Both the position numbers and the translations under genes were made by a program. The notes below the pieces were generated by a model. It ran no database searches, was not told where the DNA came from, and saw only the letters and a program-made list of their open reading frames with translations. A stretch of 49,410 nucleotides of DNA from Actinopolymorpha alba DSM 45243 (GTDB lineage Bacteria; Actinomycetota; Actinomycetes; Propionibacteriales; Actinopolymorphaceae): contig NZ_KB892784.1 of the NCBI RefSeq assembly GCF_000373925.1, forward strand, positions 1 to 49,410, in the 5' to 3' direction. Below are positions 1 through 7,522 of the stretch, piece after piece. Position 1 is the first letter of the stretch. Each line of letters begins with the position of its first letter.

Positions 1-210
1 TTCGGCAACCTCGCCGGCATCCGCCAGCTCATCGAATCAGTCTTCGACACCGGCAAAGGCCAGCTCTCCCTCGAACTACACGGCGCCCGCACCCCCGAAA
101 GCCTCTACGCCCGCATCGCCCAACGCCTCCTCGCCCTCGCCACCGCCATCTGGCACAACCACAACACCGGCACCCCCATCACCCGATCCCTCATCGCCTA
201 CGACCACTGA
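1..210 (+). CDS. IS982-type transposase, C-terminal fragment (5' end off window)
   Basis: The first 69 codons are open in frame 1 and end in TGA at 208. The translation contains GNLAGIRQLIESVFDTGKG, then LHGARTPESLYARIAQRLL and ends with RSLIAYDH. I recognise this as the conserved end of IS982-family DDE transposases in actinobacteria. The final catalytic-domain helix is therefore present, but the N-terminal HTH and the first acidic residues lie to the left of the window. Codon use here is strongly C-ending (ctc, atc, cac) with many CAC/CAA codons, which looks different from the neighbouring sigma genes and fits an acquired element. The right terminal inverted repeat should lie in about 211-260, but it cannot be identified with only one end visible. 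Family call is confident; intactness is unknown. Confidence 0.8.
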   Translation, partial: FGNLAGIRQLIESVFDTGKGQLSLELHGARTPESLYARIAQRLLALATAIWHNHNTGTPITRSLIAYDH

Positions 211-260
211 GTTAGGAATCAGTCGTCTAGGGAAGGGCCGGGCCCGACGACAGTGCGCCG
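1..260 (+). mobile_element. Right end of an IS982-family insertion sequence (boundary approximate)
   Basis: The transposase reading frame ends at 210. The element's right end must follow within a few tens of bases, before the anti-sigma gene whose stop is at 282-284. I cannot see the left end, a target duplication or a matching inverted repeat, so the boundary of about 260 is only an estimate. Confidence 0.5.
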
Positions 261-281
261 TGCCCGGCGCCCTCCGCCGGT

Positions 282-767
282 TTAACGCTGGGTGGGACGG
301 GTCGGACTCGGGGAGGGGTACGGCTCGGGCGCCGTGGGCGTCGCGGTGGGCCTCTTTGTCGGGGTGGGTGAGCTGGTGGGCGTCGGCTCGGGCGCCGTGG
401 GAGTCGGCTCGGGCGCCGTGGGCGTCGCGGTGGGCGCCTTTGTCGGAGTGGGTGAACTGGTGGGCGTTGTCGTCGGCGTGGGCTGAGGCGCTGTGGTCGG
501 CGTCGTGGTCGGCGCGGGAGTCGGAGTCGGTGGTGTCCTCGGACTGTCGCCGCCCGCCGGCGCGAAGAACGTCCGCTGCAGGCCGGCCACGGCGCCGGGC
601 ACCGCGACCGTCCCGACCAGCGCGAGCGCCGCGCCACCGGCGACCGCTACCCGCTTGGCGTGCCGGCGCCGGCGGGCCTGGCGCAGGGCCAGGTCGGCCA
701 TCCCAGGTACCGGCCGGACCTCGTGCGCAAGACCTGTCATGGCCTCGCGGATCAGTTGTTCGTTCAC
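282..767 (-). CDS. Membrane anti-sigma-like protein with Pro/Thr-rich repeat tail, probably truncated
   Basis: 161 aa, GTG start at 767, overlapping the sigma-factor stop by 4 bp (GTGA) with GGAGGT just upstream. Residues 1-38 are a short charged cytoplasmic segment ending in a basic stretch ([11 protein letters not shown]). Residues about 39-62 form one transmembrane helix. The rest, about residues 72-161, is a Pro/Thr/Ser-rich extracellular tail built from near-identical repeats ([19 protein letters not shown]). The paralogue at 42513-43763 has the same N-terminal layout but continues into a roughly 300-residue beta-propeller. Here the protein stops directly after the linker, about 70 bp from the end of an IS982 transposase gene. 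I infer loss of the sensory domain, possibly by the insertion, but a naturally short form cannot be excluded. The partner is the sigma factor encoded immediately upstream. Confidence 0.65.
   Translation of the reverse strand: MNEQLIREAMTGLAHEVRPVPGMADLALRQARRRRHAKRVAVAGGAALALVGTVAVPGAVAGLQRTFFAPAGGDSPRTPPTPTPAPTTTPTTAPQPTPTTTPTSSPTPTKAPTATPTAPEPTPTAPEPTPTSSPTPTKRPTATPTAPEPYPSPSPTRPTQR
322..467. repeat. Imperfect direct repeats coding the Pro/Thr tail of the anti-sigma protein
   Basis: A unit of about 62 bp at 322-383 recurs at 406-467 with only a few substitutions. A partial copy of its first 20 bases (ggctcgggcgccgtgggagt) sits between them at 385-404. The repeats are in frame with the anti-sigma gene and code the repeated [19 protein letters not shown] blocks. 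Slippage here would lengthen or shorten the extracellular tail without shifting frame only if whole multiples of 3 bases change. Confidence 0.8.
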
Positions 768-1315
768 GGGTGTACCTCCGCGGGAGTGGATGACTGGGGC
801 CTGGGGTCAGCCAGCTCGGGGGCCACGGTTCGCAGCCTGGCCAGGGCCCGTGCGGTCTGGCTGCGAACGGTGCCGACCGAACACCCCAGCATGTGCGCGA
901 CCTCGGCTTCGGGGAGATCCTCGAAGTACCGCAGCGCGAGCACCGCTCGTTGGCGCGGGCCGAGCTTCGACAACGCAGCGCGTACGTCAATCCGGCGGTC
1001 GACCGCGGAAGCGTGATCGGTGGGGTGCTGGCTGGCGGCGGTACTGGCGGGAGACTCCGGTGGACGCTCGACGAGGTGTTCGCTGGATCGGCTCCGGCGC
1101 CGCCACCAGCTCACCTGGTCGTGGTACAAAACGCGCCGGACGTATGCCTCGGGCTCCTCGACCTTCCGCCAGCGCGGCGCCAGCTTGGCGAGCGCGCCCT
1201 GCACGAGGTCCTCGGCCCGGTGCTGGTCGCCGCAGAGCAGGTACGCCGTTCGTAAGAGAGCGAGTGACCTGGCCTCGACGAATTCACGAAACTCGGCTTC
1301 AGATCGCGCGTCCAC
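764..1315 (-). CDS. ECF RNA polymerase sigma factor, SigE-like family
   Basis: 183 aa from the GTG at 1315, chosen because GGAGGGA (1327-1321) sits 5 nt upstream; the frame is open further upstream, but that part is low-complexity and unlike a sigma factor. The region-2 helices ([19 protein letters not shown], then [16 protein letters not shown]) are followed by a linker rich in Ser/Pro and by region 4 with its HTH ([20 protein letters not shown], near residues 142-161). It lacks a C-terminal SnoaL-type extension. Its stop overlaps the start of the anti-sigma gene, so the two are translationally coupled. By family knowledge it redirects RNA polymerase to stress or envelope promoters when released by the anti-sigma partner. 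It closely resembles the second sigma factor at 43760-44287 (shared [21 protein letters not shown]). Confidence 0.85.
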   Translation of the reverse strand: MDARSEAEFREFVEARSLALLRTAYLLCGDQHRAEDLVQGALAKLAPRWRKVEEPEAYVRRVLYHDQVSWWRRRSRSSEHLVERPPESPASTAASQHPTDHASAVDRRIDVRAALSKLGPRQRAVLALRYFEDLPEAEVAHMLGCSVGTVRSQTARALARLRTVAPELADPRPQSSTPAEVHP

Positions 1316-1379
1316 GTGGCTCCCTCCGTTGACCTGCCACCCATGTAGACGCCGGGTCCGCCTCGCCGCTATGCATGCG

Positions 1380-1427
1380 CCCCTGGAATGCCGGACCCCT
1401 GGAATGCCGGACCCCTGAAACGCCGGT
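1380..1427. repeat. Three tandem 16-bp repeats upstream of the sigma gene
   Basis: The unit CCCCTGGAATGCCGGA occurs at 1380-1395 and 1396-1411 exactly, and at 1412-1427 with four changes (CCCCTGAAACGCCGGT). The array lies 65-112 bp upstream of the sigma-factor start, and just past the stop of the convergent-side ROK gene (1434). It could be a regulator binding array or a chance minisatellite. Confidence 0.75.
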
Positions 1428-1433
1428 CGCTCG

Positions 1434-2705
1434 TCAGTGGGGGAGTGCGGTGGGCTGGTCGAGTGGGGCCTGGAAGAACTCCCGGAGGGCCAGCGTGGCC
1501 GCGCCGATGACGGGCGCGTCCGGCAGGGTGGCCTGCTCGATCGTGACCGCGTCCCGGAGCGCGGGAAAGACTCGGCGGCGTACCTCCGCGCGAACGGGCG
1601 CGAGCAGGGCCTCGCCCGCGGTCGACAGCTCACGACCGAGCAGGATCAGCTGGGGATCCAGCGTGTAGATGATGGTGACGATGCCGGCAGCGAGATGGCG
1701 GGCCACCTCGGCGAAGACGCGGTGGGTCAGCGGATCGCCCTGGCGCAGCGCCGAGATCGCCTGCTCGATCGTCACGTCGCCGTCCAGGCCGCCGCGCGCC
1801 GCCCGCAGTGCGGCGAGGACTCGGGGAACGGCGACGTACATCTCCAGGCAGCCGGAGTTGCCGCACCGGCAGCGTGGGCCGTCGAGGTTGACGCTGAGGT
1901 GGCCGGCCTCACCGGCCAGATCGTGGTTGCCGCGGTAGAGGTCGCCGTCGAGGACGAGGCCGGTGCCGACGCCGGTGCCGATGTTCAACAGGACGAAGTT
2001 GTCGGTGCCCTGCCCGGCGCCGAACCAAAGCTCGGCGAGCGCGCTGGTGTTGGCGTTGTTGTCGACGTACGCCGGAAGCCGGAGCCGGTCCTGCAGGTCC
2101 TTGACGAGGTCCAGGTCGTACCAAGCGTGGAACGACCTGGGAGCGAGGTAGCGGCCTGAGCGGATGCTCACCGGCCCAGGGGCGCCGATGCCGATGCCGA
2201 TGAGGGCGGCGCGTTCGGCCGCGGTGAGCTGGCTGAGCAACTCCTCGACCATTCGCCCCGCGGTGGGCAGGGCGAGGTCACCACGCCAGGGACTGTCGGC
2301 CGACTCGACGAGCCGCTCGCGTACCCGCCCGGAGAGGTCGACCACCGCGGCCGTGATGGCGTTGCGCGCGAGGTCAACGCCGATCGCGTACCTCGCGGCG
2401 GGATTGATCTCGAGGGAGACCGGACGGCGCCCCGCTCTGGAGGAGGACCGGTAACCCGTCTCCCGGGCGAGGCCGCCGGCGAGGAGATCCTCGACGATGT
2501 GCGAGACGGTCGCCGGGTTGAGCCCCGTCTGCTGGGCCAGATCGACCCGCGCGATCGGGCCGAGAGCGTGGATCGCGCGGAAGATGAGCGCGCGGTTGCG
2601 GTGCTTGACGCTCTGGTGGTTGGCGCCCGCATAGCTGTTGGCGCCCCCGTTGCCCTTGGCATCCCCGCTGCCTTTGGTGTCCGCGTAGCCCCAGCCCGGC
2701 CGCAT
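1434..2705 (-). CDS. ROK-family transcriptional repressor
   Basis: 423 aa from ATG at 2705 (an AAAGGCGG-like RBS lies 8 nt upstream; an ATG further upstream is also possible). After a Gly-rich start, residues about 40-90 form a winged HTH of the XylR/NagC type (RALIFRAIHALGPIARVDLA, then TGLNPATVSHIVEDLLAGG). The ROK domain follows: an ATP/sugar-binding core (GVDLARNAITAAVVDLSG), DNNANTSALAE, NIGTGVGTGLV, and the zinc motif CRCGNSGCLEMY. It is transcribed away from the sugar-transport operon that begins at 2913, with 207 bp between. This is the usual arrangement for a local repressor that leaves its operator when it binds a sugar or sugar phosphate. The ligand cannot be read from sequence. 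Confidence 0.9.
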   Translation of the reverse strand: MRPGWGYADTKGSGDAKGNGGANSYAGANHQSVKHRNRALIFRAIHALGPIARVDLAQQTGLNPATVSHIVEDLLAGGLARETGYRSSSRAGRRPVSLEINPAARYAIGVDLARNAITAAVVDLSGRVRERLVESADSPWRGDLALPTAGRMVEELLSQLTAAERAALIGIGIGAPGPVSIRSGRYLAPRSFHAWYDLDLVKDLQDRLRLPAYVDNNANTSALAELWFGAGQGTDNFVLLNIGTGVGTGLVLDGDLYRGNHDLAGEAGHLSVNLDGPRCRCGNSGCLEMYVAVPRVLAALRAARGGLDGDVTIEQAISALRQGDPLTHRVFAEVARHLAAGIVTIIYTLDPQLILLGRELSTAGEALLAPVRAEVRRRVFPALRDAVTIEQATLPDAPVIGAATLALREFFQAPLDQPTALPH

Positions 2706-2755
2706 TACGCCAAGTCCGCCTTTCCATCTTGACGATGCCCGTGAGCGATCCATAT

Positions 2756-2767
2756 TTGTTGAAACAA
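2756..2767. promoter_or_regulatory. Candidate ROK operator, palindrome TTGTT-GA-AACAA
   Basis: TTGTTGAAACAA is a 5-bp inverted repeat around a 2-bp centre. It lies in an AT-rich island (catatttgttgaaacaatca) that stands out from its GC-rich surroundings, between the divergent ROK gene and the isomerase gene. Xylose-repressor operators of the ROK family use similar TTGTT/AACAA half-sites. Function is inferred. Confidence 0.45.
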
Positions 2768-2912
2768 TCACGCAATTCTCCCACGGCGTGGCTCGACCAA
2801 CGCTCCTGTACCCGACGGTTGGTGGTGAACAGCCGGCCGGATTCATGCCGCGGGGTCGAGAGACCGCACCGCCAACCGCTGACCACCGACGACGTTCAAG
2901 GGGTGTTGGGCC

Positions 2913-3722
2913 GTGCTGCTGTCGTGTGCCGAGCAGATGCTGGGTGATCGTTCGCTCGAGGACAAGATCGGGCTCGTCCGGGAGGCGGGGTTCGACGGCA
3001 TCGACGTCCGGATGGTGACCCTCACCGAGGCGGCCAACCGCCGCACGCTGAGCGAGAGCGGCCTGCCGGTTGGTGCCGTCTACTCGCAGCTGCGCGATCC
3101 CTGCCTGCTGTCCCGCAGCTCCGCTGAGCGGGCGGTGGCCTGCGATCGGGTGGTCGAGTACGCCGAGGCGGCGGCGGCCGTGGGCGCCTCCAACCTCATC
3201 GTGGTGCCGGTCTTCGGTGGACCACGGCTGCCGGCGTTCGATCCGGTGGTCCCCTTGGTCGAACTCGAGACCGCGGTGCTGCTCACCGGACTCGCCGAGA
3301 TCGCCGAGCGGGTCGCGGACCTCCCCGTCACAGTCACGATCGAACCACTCAACCAGGCTGAGACGCACTTCCTTACCGACCCGACCCGGGGTGCCGCATT
3401 GTGCGACGCCATCGGCTCGCCGCGGATCGCGACGATGGTGGACACCTATCACTGCGAGCGCGAAGCCCAGGACATCCCGAGCAAGATCGCCGCGGCCGGG
3501 GACCAGCTCGCGCTTCTGCATCTGTCAGACACCGAGCGCCGTCTGCCGGGCACCGGCCGGATCGACTTCGGCGCCGTACTCGCCGCCCTTCACGAGCGCG
3601 GTTACCGGGGCTGGATGGGGCTCGAATGCCGTCCGGCCGACGGCGTCGACGAGTTGCGCCGGTCGGTCAACCATCTTCGCGCGCTGTTGCCGGCGGCAGC
3701 CGCGGACCGGAGGACGGCCTGA
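2913..3722 (+). CDS. Sugar phosphate isomerase/epimerase, xylose-isomerase-like TIM barrel
   Basis: 269 aa, GTG start; AAGGGG lies about 10 nt upstream. The sequence reads as an AP-endonuclease-2/xylose-isomerase-like TIM barrel: LVREAGFDGIDVR (first strand and helix), GASNLIVVPVFGG, VTIEPLN with the metal-binding Glu, MVDTYHCEREAQD (Asp/His ligands), LLHLSDTERRLPGTG, and the final GWMGLECRP Glu. Members isomerise or epimerise free sugars, keto-sugars or inosose. First gene of the run that continues with a Gfo/Idh dehydrogenase (stop/start overlap TGATGA at 3720-3724), so the two probably act in sequence on the imported sugar. Exact substrate unknown. Confidence 0.85.
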   Translation: MLLSCAEQMLGDRSLEDKIGLVREAGFDGIDVRMVTLTEAANRRTLSESGLPVGAVYSQLRDPCLLSRSSAERAVACDRVVEYAEAAAAVGASNLIVVPVFGGPRLPAFDPVVPLVELETAVLLTGLAEIAERVADLPVTVTIEPLNQAETHFLTDPTRGAALCDAIGSPRIATMVDTYHCEREAQDIPSKIAAAGDQLALLHLSDTERRLPGTGRIDFGAVLAALHERGYRGWMGLECRPADGVDELRRSVNHLRALLPAAAADRRTA

Positions 3723-4765
3723 TGACAATCTCGGCAGTGATCATCGGTTCGGGCCGGATGGGCCGTGCGCACGCGAACAACCTCTCCGAGATGCCGGACG
3801 TCCGCGTGGTGGGCTGCGCTGACGTACGCCAGGACGCCGCCGACGCGCTCGCCCACGAGTTCGGTGCGGCGTCAGCCTGCGACTACCGCGAGCTGCTCGA
3901 GCGGACCAAGCCGGACGTCGCATACCTGTGTACGCCGGCCGACGAGCACGCGGAGCAGATCACCTTCGCCGCGGAACGCGGGATCAACCTCTTCGTCGAG
4001 AAGCCGCTGGCGCCGTCAGTGCGGGCGGCGCAGGCAGCCGCGGACGCGGTGGAGCGGTACGGCGTTCTCTGTACGGTCGGCTACCAGTGGCGCTACAGCC
4101 CCGTCACCGACACGGCCCGTGCGGCGCTGGGCGAGAGTCCGCCGACGATGCTCGCCGGGTGGTGGTACTGGACGATCCCGCCGATCCCCTGGATCAGGGA
4201 CCGGCGGATCGGCGGGGGCCAGGTGTTCGAGCAGGCCACGCACCTGATCGACCTCATGCGGTACTTCGCCGGGGACGTCAAAGAGGTCTACGCGACCTAC
4301 GCCGACAACGCCATCCCGCACGAGGAGTTGCCCAACTGGGACGCGAGCGCGGTCAGCCTGCGGTTCGCGAACGGCGCCGTCGGCAGCCTGCACACGACCT
4401 ACGCCCTCTTTCCCGGAATTCCCGGCTCGAACGGCGTCGACGTCGCGGCGCGGAACCTTCTCGTCCGCATCAACCTGGGCGGGACAACCGTCTTCCGGCC
4501 AGGTGCCGATCCGAGCCAGACGCCGGCGCCGGCTGGTTGGAACATCGACCAGGAGTTCGTCTCGATCCTGCGGCGCAACGATCCCGGTGCGATTCGGGCG
4601 ACCGCCCGGGAGGCCGCGAAGAGTATCTGTGTCTCGCTGGCCGCCAACTACTCAGCCGTCACTGGCACGGTCGTGAGTCTGGAGGAGTTCATGGCCGACC
4701 CGCCTGACGACCCGAGGATCATGCCGGTGCCCGGTGCGGCGGCTGGCGGCGATCCGACTCGTTAA
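3722..4765 (+). CDS. Gfo/Idh/MocA-family NAD(P)-dependent oxidoreductase
   Basis: 347 aa from the ATG that overlaps the previous stop by one base; the frame is open upstream, but only this start begins at the Rossmann fold. Residues 1-15 read MTISAVIIGSGRMGR (GxGxxG dinucleotide loop). Residues about 60-100 carry the CTPADEH segment and the EKPLA motif whose Lys is catalytic in this family. GGGQVFEQATHLIDLMRYF supplies the conserved His/Asp of the C-terminal alpha/beta domain. Such enzymes oxidise a sugar hydroxyl to a ketone (inositol, glucose-type or aminosugar substrates). With isomerases on both sides of the transporter it suggests a keto-sugar or inositol-like route. Substrate is not assignable. 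Confidence 0.88.
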   Translation: MTISAVIIGSGRMGRAHANNLSEMPDVRVVGCADVRQDAADALAHEFGAASACDYRELLERTKPDVAYLCTPADEHAEQITFAAERGINLFVEKPLAPSVRAAQAAADAVERYGVLCTVGYQWRYSPVTDTARAALGESPPTMLAGWWYWTIPPIPWIRDRRIGGGQVFEQATHLIDLMRYFAGDVKEVYATYADNAIPHEELPNWDASAVSLRFANGAVGSLHTTYALFPGIPGSNGVDVAARNLLVRINLGGTTVFRPGADPSQTPAPAGWNIDQEFVSILRRNDPGAIRATAREAAKSICVSLAANYSAVTGTVVSLEEFMADPPDDPRIMPVPGAAAGGDPTR

Positions 4766-4912
4766 TCCCGACCAGTGAACTAGGGATTGACGGTCGTCGC
4801 GCAGTACCGGGAGCATCGGGCCCGTGCCGATGGCACCCATGTTCACGGCGTGGACCGATGGTGACCTTGCCGGCCGGCCGGTCGACTCGACAGGCAGGAG
4901 AGGGAGGGTGAG
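4766..4912 (+). other. 147-bp gap inside the sugar locus with a small inverted repeat
   Basis: Right after the dehydrogenase stop, AATCCC and GGGATT form a 6-bp inverted repeat separated by 13 bases. It is weak and lacks a U-run, so I do not call it a terminator. No ORF is supported here. A strong purine-rich RBS (gagagggagggtgag) ends the gap directly before the next start. Confidence 0.4.
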
Positions 4913-6493
4913 ATGACCCGCGTACCGGACCCGAGCGTCTTCACTGGACGACTTTCCCGGAGGAGGGTGTTGGGGCTGCTCGGCGCTGGTTGTGCGGGCC
5001 TTGCCACCGCCGCGTGCGTCGACACCTCTGACACCGGCCAGGAGGGCGCCGCGCCGAGCCCGAGCAAGGGCGGCTCGGCGGCCAGCCGGATCCGCATTCC
5101 CGACGCCAAGGTCGACCTGCCGACCGGCAAGGTGGAATTGCGCTGGATGGACAGCGGCGACATGAAGGCGCGATTCTTCGAGGCGTTCTTCGCCGAATAC
5201 GAAAAGAAACGCCCCAATATCTCGGTGCGGTACGACGGCACGAACTGGAACCAGATCACCCAGGTGGTCACCCTTGGCGTACGTAACGGCACGGCGCCGG
5301 ATGTCTTTCAGCTGCCGGGTCAGATCACCATGGGAATGGCGGTGTCGAACGACTGGATCGGGGCGTACGACGACATCATCCCGGATTTCGCGGCGGTCAA
5401 GGCACGCTATCCGGCTGGTGCCTTCGCGGCCGGCGTGACCGACTTCGGAGGCAAGACGTACGCGCTGCCGCTGACCGGCCAGGCGCGCATCAACAACCTG
5501 CTGCTGTTCAACCAGGATCTGGTCAAGGACCTCGATGTCGATCTGAACGCCGAGATCCTTAGTTGGCCGCAGCTTCGCGACGTGGCGAAGCAGATCACCA
5601 AGCAGGGAAAGGGCCGCTACTACGGCATCATCTTCGGCCTCGCGCAGCCGGGCGGCCTTTCCGGCCCGGTCAACGCGATGTGCGAGATGGCCGGGGTACA
5701 CGGCGGCGCCGACGGCATCGACCTGCGTACCGGCACCTACAACGTCACCAATCCGATCGTCATCGAGGCGATCGAGTTGATGCTCGCGATCAGGTCCGAC
5801 GGCAGTGCACATCCGGATTCGGTGAATCTCGACGCGCCGGGAGCACGGGCCCGGATGCCTCAGGGCCAGGCGGGCATCATGATGCAGGGGCCGTGGAACA
5901 TCGTTCCCTGGCGGGAGGAGAATCCCGAATTCCACCTGGGACTCAACCTGCCGCCCCAGCGTGATCATGACGACGTCTGGCCGTTGACGTACGGCCCCGG
6001 TGGTTCGAACAGCTACGTCTTCTCGAGCAAATCCACTCTCGGGTCGGTGATCGCTGATGTGATGAGCTACCTGTCCACCGTCGAAGGACAGGTGCAGTGG
6101 GGTCTGCGGAATGGCGCCGCCGACCCACCGCAGTTCCCGCAGGCGGTCGCCAAGCTCGAGCTGGACGAGCTGCAGCAGAAGGCGCTCGAACTCGGCGCCG
6201 ACCACACGGTGCTCCGCCCGGAAGCCGCCGTTCGCAATCCTGACGTCACGAAGGTGTATGAATCCCAGGTGCCGGCCCAACCCGGCTTCAGTGACACGCT
6301 CGTCGGCCTCTACACCGGGCGGATCAAGGGCAGCGTCGAACACGCGATGCGCGGCCTGAACGACCGGCTGGAGAAATCGCTCGAGGACGCGATCAAGAAG
6401 GCCCGGTCACGTGGCGCCGAGGTCGACCGTGACGACTGGGTGTTCGCCGACTGGGATCCCAGGCAGGCCTACACCACGCTCTACGAGAAATGA
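4913..6493 (+). CDS. Carbohydrate ABC transporter substrate-binding lipoprotein
   Basis: 526 aa, ATG preceded by a strong RBS. The N-terminus is Tat-like (LSRRRVLGLLGAG), followed by a lipobox-like LATAAC with Cys35 as the likely lipidated residue, then a Ser/Gly linker. The mature part is a family-1 extracellular binding protein: IRIPDAKVDLPTGKVELRWM, YDGTNWNQITQVVTLGV, then GTAPDVFQLPGQ; later PQGQAGIMMQGPWN is the typical motif facing the ligand cleft. At 526 aa it is longer than the usual 420-450, with extra C-terminal helices rich in Lys/Asp. Two permease genes follow directly. It captures a sugar or oligosaccharide outside the membrane; which one is unknown. Confidence 0.88.
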   Translation: MTRVPDPSVFTGRLSRRRVLGLLGAGCAGLATAACVDTSDTGQEGAAPSPSKGGSAASRIRIPDAKVDLPTGKVELRWMDSGDMKARFFEAFFAEYEKKRPNISVRYDGTNWNQITQVVTLGVRNGTAPDVFQLPGQITMGMAVSNDWIGAYDDIIPDFAAVKARYPAGAFAAGVTDFGGKTYALPLTGQARINNLLLFNQDLVKDLDVDLNAEILSWPQLRDVAKQITKQGKGRYYGIIFGLAQPGGLSGPVNAMCEMAGVHGGADGIDLRTGTYNVTNPIVIEAIELMLAIRSDGSAHPDSVNLDAPGARARMPQGQAGIMMQGPWNIVPWREENPEFHLGLNLPPQRDHDDVWPLTYGPGGSNSYVFSSKSTLGSVIADVMSYLSTVEGQVQWGLRNGAADPPQFPQAVAKLELDELQQKALELGADHTVLRPEAAVRNPDVTKVYESQVPAQPGFSDTLVGLYTGRIKGSVEHAMRGLNDRLEKSLEDAIKKARSRGAEVDRDDWVFADWDPRQAYTTLYEK

Positions 6494-6538
6494 CCGCCGC
6501 GGATGGCGCCCGAGGGTGACGGCTGGGGATGACGGCTG

Positions 6539-7522
6539 ATGACCACATCGGATCAGGTGCGGCTTGACGTGCCCGCCAGGCGGCGGACTGGGCTGGGCCA
6601 GCGGATCTGGGACGCGCGTGCCGTCTATCTGCTGATGCTGCCGGGCTTCGTGCTGATCCTGATGTTTTCGTTCTATCCGTTGGTCATGTCGTGGTATTAC
6701 GCGTTCTTCGACTGGAGTGGGCTCGACGCCGCGAAGTATTTCGTTGGATTCCAGAACTTCCGCGACCTGATGGCCGACGAATATTTCTGGAAGGCGTTCG
6801 GGCGTTCGGCGTGGTTCGCGGCCGTGGCGACGCCGATCGAGTTGGCGCTGTCGCTGGCGCTCGCGATCGTCCTCAACGATCGTTCGCTGAAGCTGGCGCC
6901 GGTGTTCCGCACGTTGTTCTTCATTCCGGTCGTCACGACCACGGCGATCGTCAGCATCGTCATGAGCATGGTGTTCTCGAGTTTCAACGGTCCAGCCAAC
7001 CAGGCCCTCCAGTCGTTGCGGTTGATCGACGAGCCGATCGGATTCCTCACCGACCCGCGCACCGTGATGTGGACGGCAATCGGGTTGTTCGTGTGGAAAT
7101 GGCTCGGCCAGCCGATGATCTACTGGCTGGCCGGGCTCCAGACCATCCCGCAAGAGTTGTATGAAGCCGCGCAGGTCGACGGCGCCGGTTGGTGGCGGCG
7201 TACGATCTCGATCACCGCGCCGATGCTGACGCCGTTCGCGATCATCATCACGCTCGTGGTCCTGGTCGGCAACATGCAGGTCTTCGCTTTCATGCAGGCG
7301 CTGACCCACGGCGGGCCGTATTTCTCCACCGAAGTGATGGAGCTTTACATCTATCGCATGGCGTTCGGCGCGCAGGGCCAGGTGTCGACGCAGCGGCTCG
7401 GTTATGCGTCCGCCGCGGGCGTGTTGTTCGGGATCCTGCTGATCGTGGTCGCGGTCGCGCAGATCTTCGCGGTCCGGAAGTTTCGCCGGGGCGGCGGTGG
7501 GTTCGCGGGAGCACCGCGGTGA
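6539..7522 (+). CDS. Carbohydrate ABC transporter permease (MalF-like)
   Basis: 327 aa. Six hydrophobic segments can be read, starting with AVYLLMLPGFVLILMFSFYP after a basic cytoplasmic N-terminus. The EAA loop that docks the ATPase is present (ELYEAAQVDGAGWWRRTISI, then TAPMLTP). The short N-terminal region and the periplasmic VGFQNF segment fit the MalF/UgpA group. The stop overlaps the next permease start by 4 bp (GTGA). It should form a heterodimer with the second permease. No gene for the ATP-binding subunit is found in the locus, so a shared MsiK-type ATPase encoded elsewhere is likely, as is usual in actinobacteria. Confidence 0.9.
   Translation: MTTSDQVRLDVPARRRTGLGQRIWDARAVYLLMLPGFVLILMFSFYPLVMSWYYAFFDWSGLDAAKYFVGFQNFRDLMADEYFWKAFGRSAWFAAVATPIELALSLALAIVLNDRSLKLAPVFRTLFFIPVVTTTAIVSIVMSMVFSSFNGPANQALQSLRLIDEPIGFLTDPRTVMWTAIGLFVWKWLGQPMIYWLAGLQTIPQELYEAAQVDGAGWWRRTISITAPMLTPFAIIITLVVLVGNMQVFAFMQALTHGGPYFSTEVMELYIYRMAFGAQGQVSTQRLGYASAAGVLFGILLIVVAVAQIFAVRKFRRGGGGFAGAPR

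Noticed and set aside
1313-1633. Sigma factor starting at 1633
   Set aside because: The extra 106 residues are low-complexity Arg/Ser/Pro and run antisense through the ROK gene end; the GTG at 1315 has a well-placed RBS.
2706-3521. Upstream extension of the ROK gene by 272 codons
   Set aside because: It runs antisense through the isomerase gene; the HTH begins shortly after the ATG at 2705.
4766-4800. Terminator splitting the sugar operon
   Set aside because: The AATCCC/GGGATT repeat is only 6 bp over a 13-nt loop and has no U-run.
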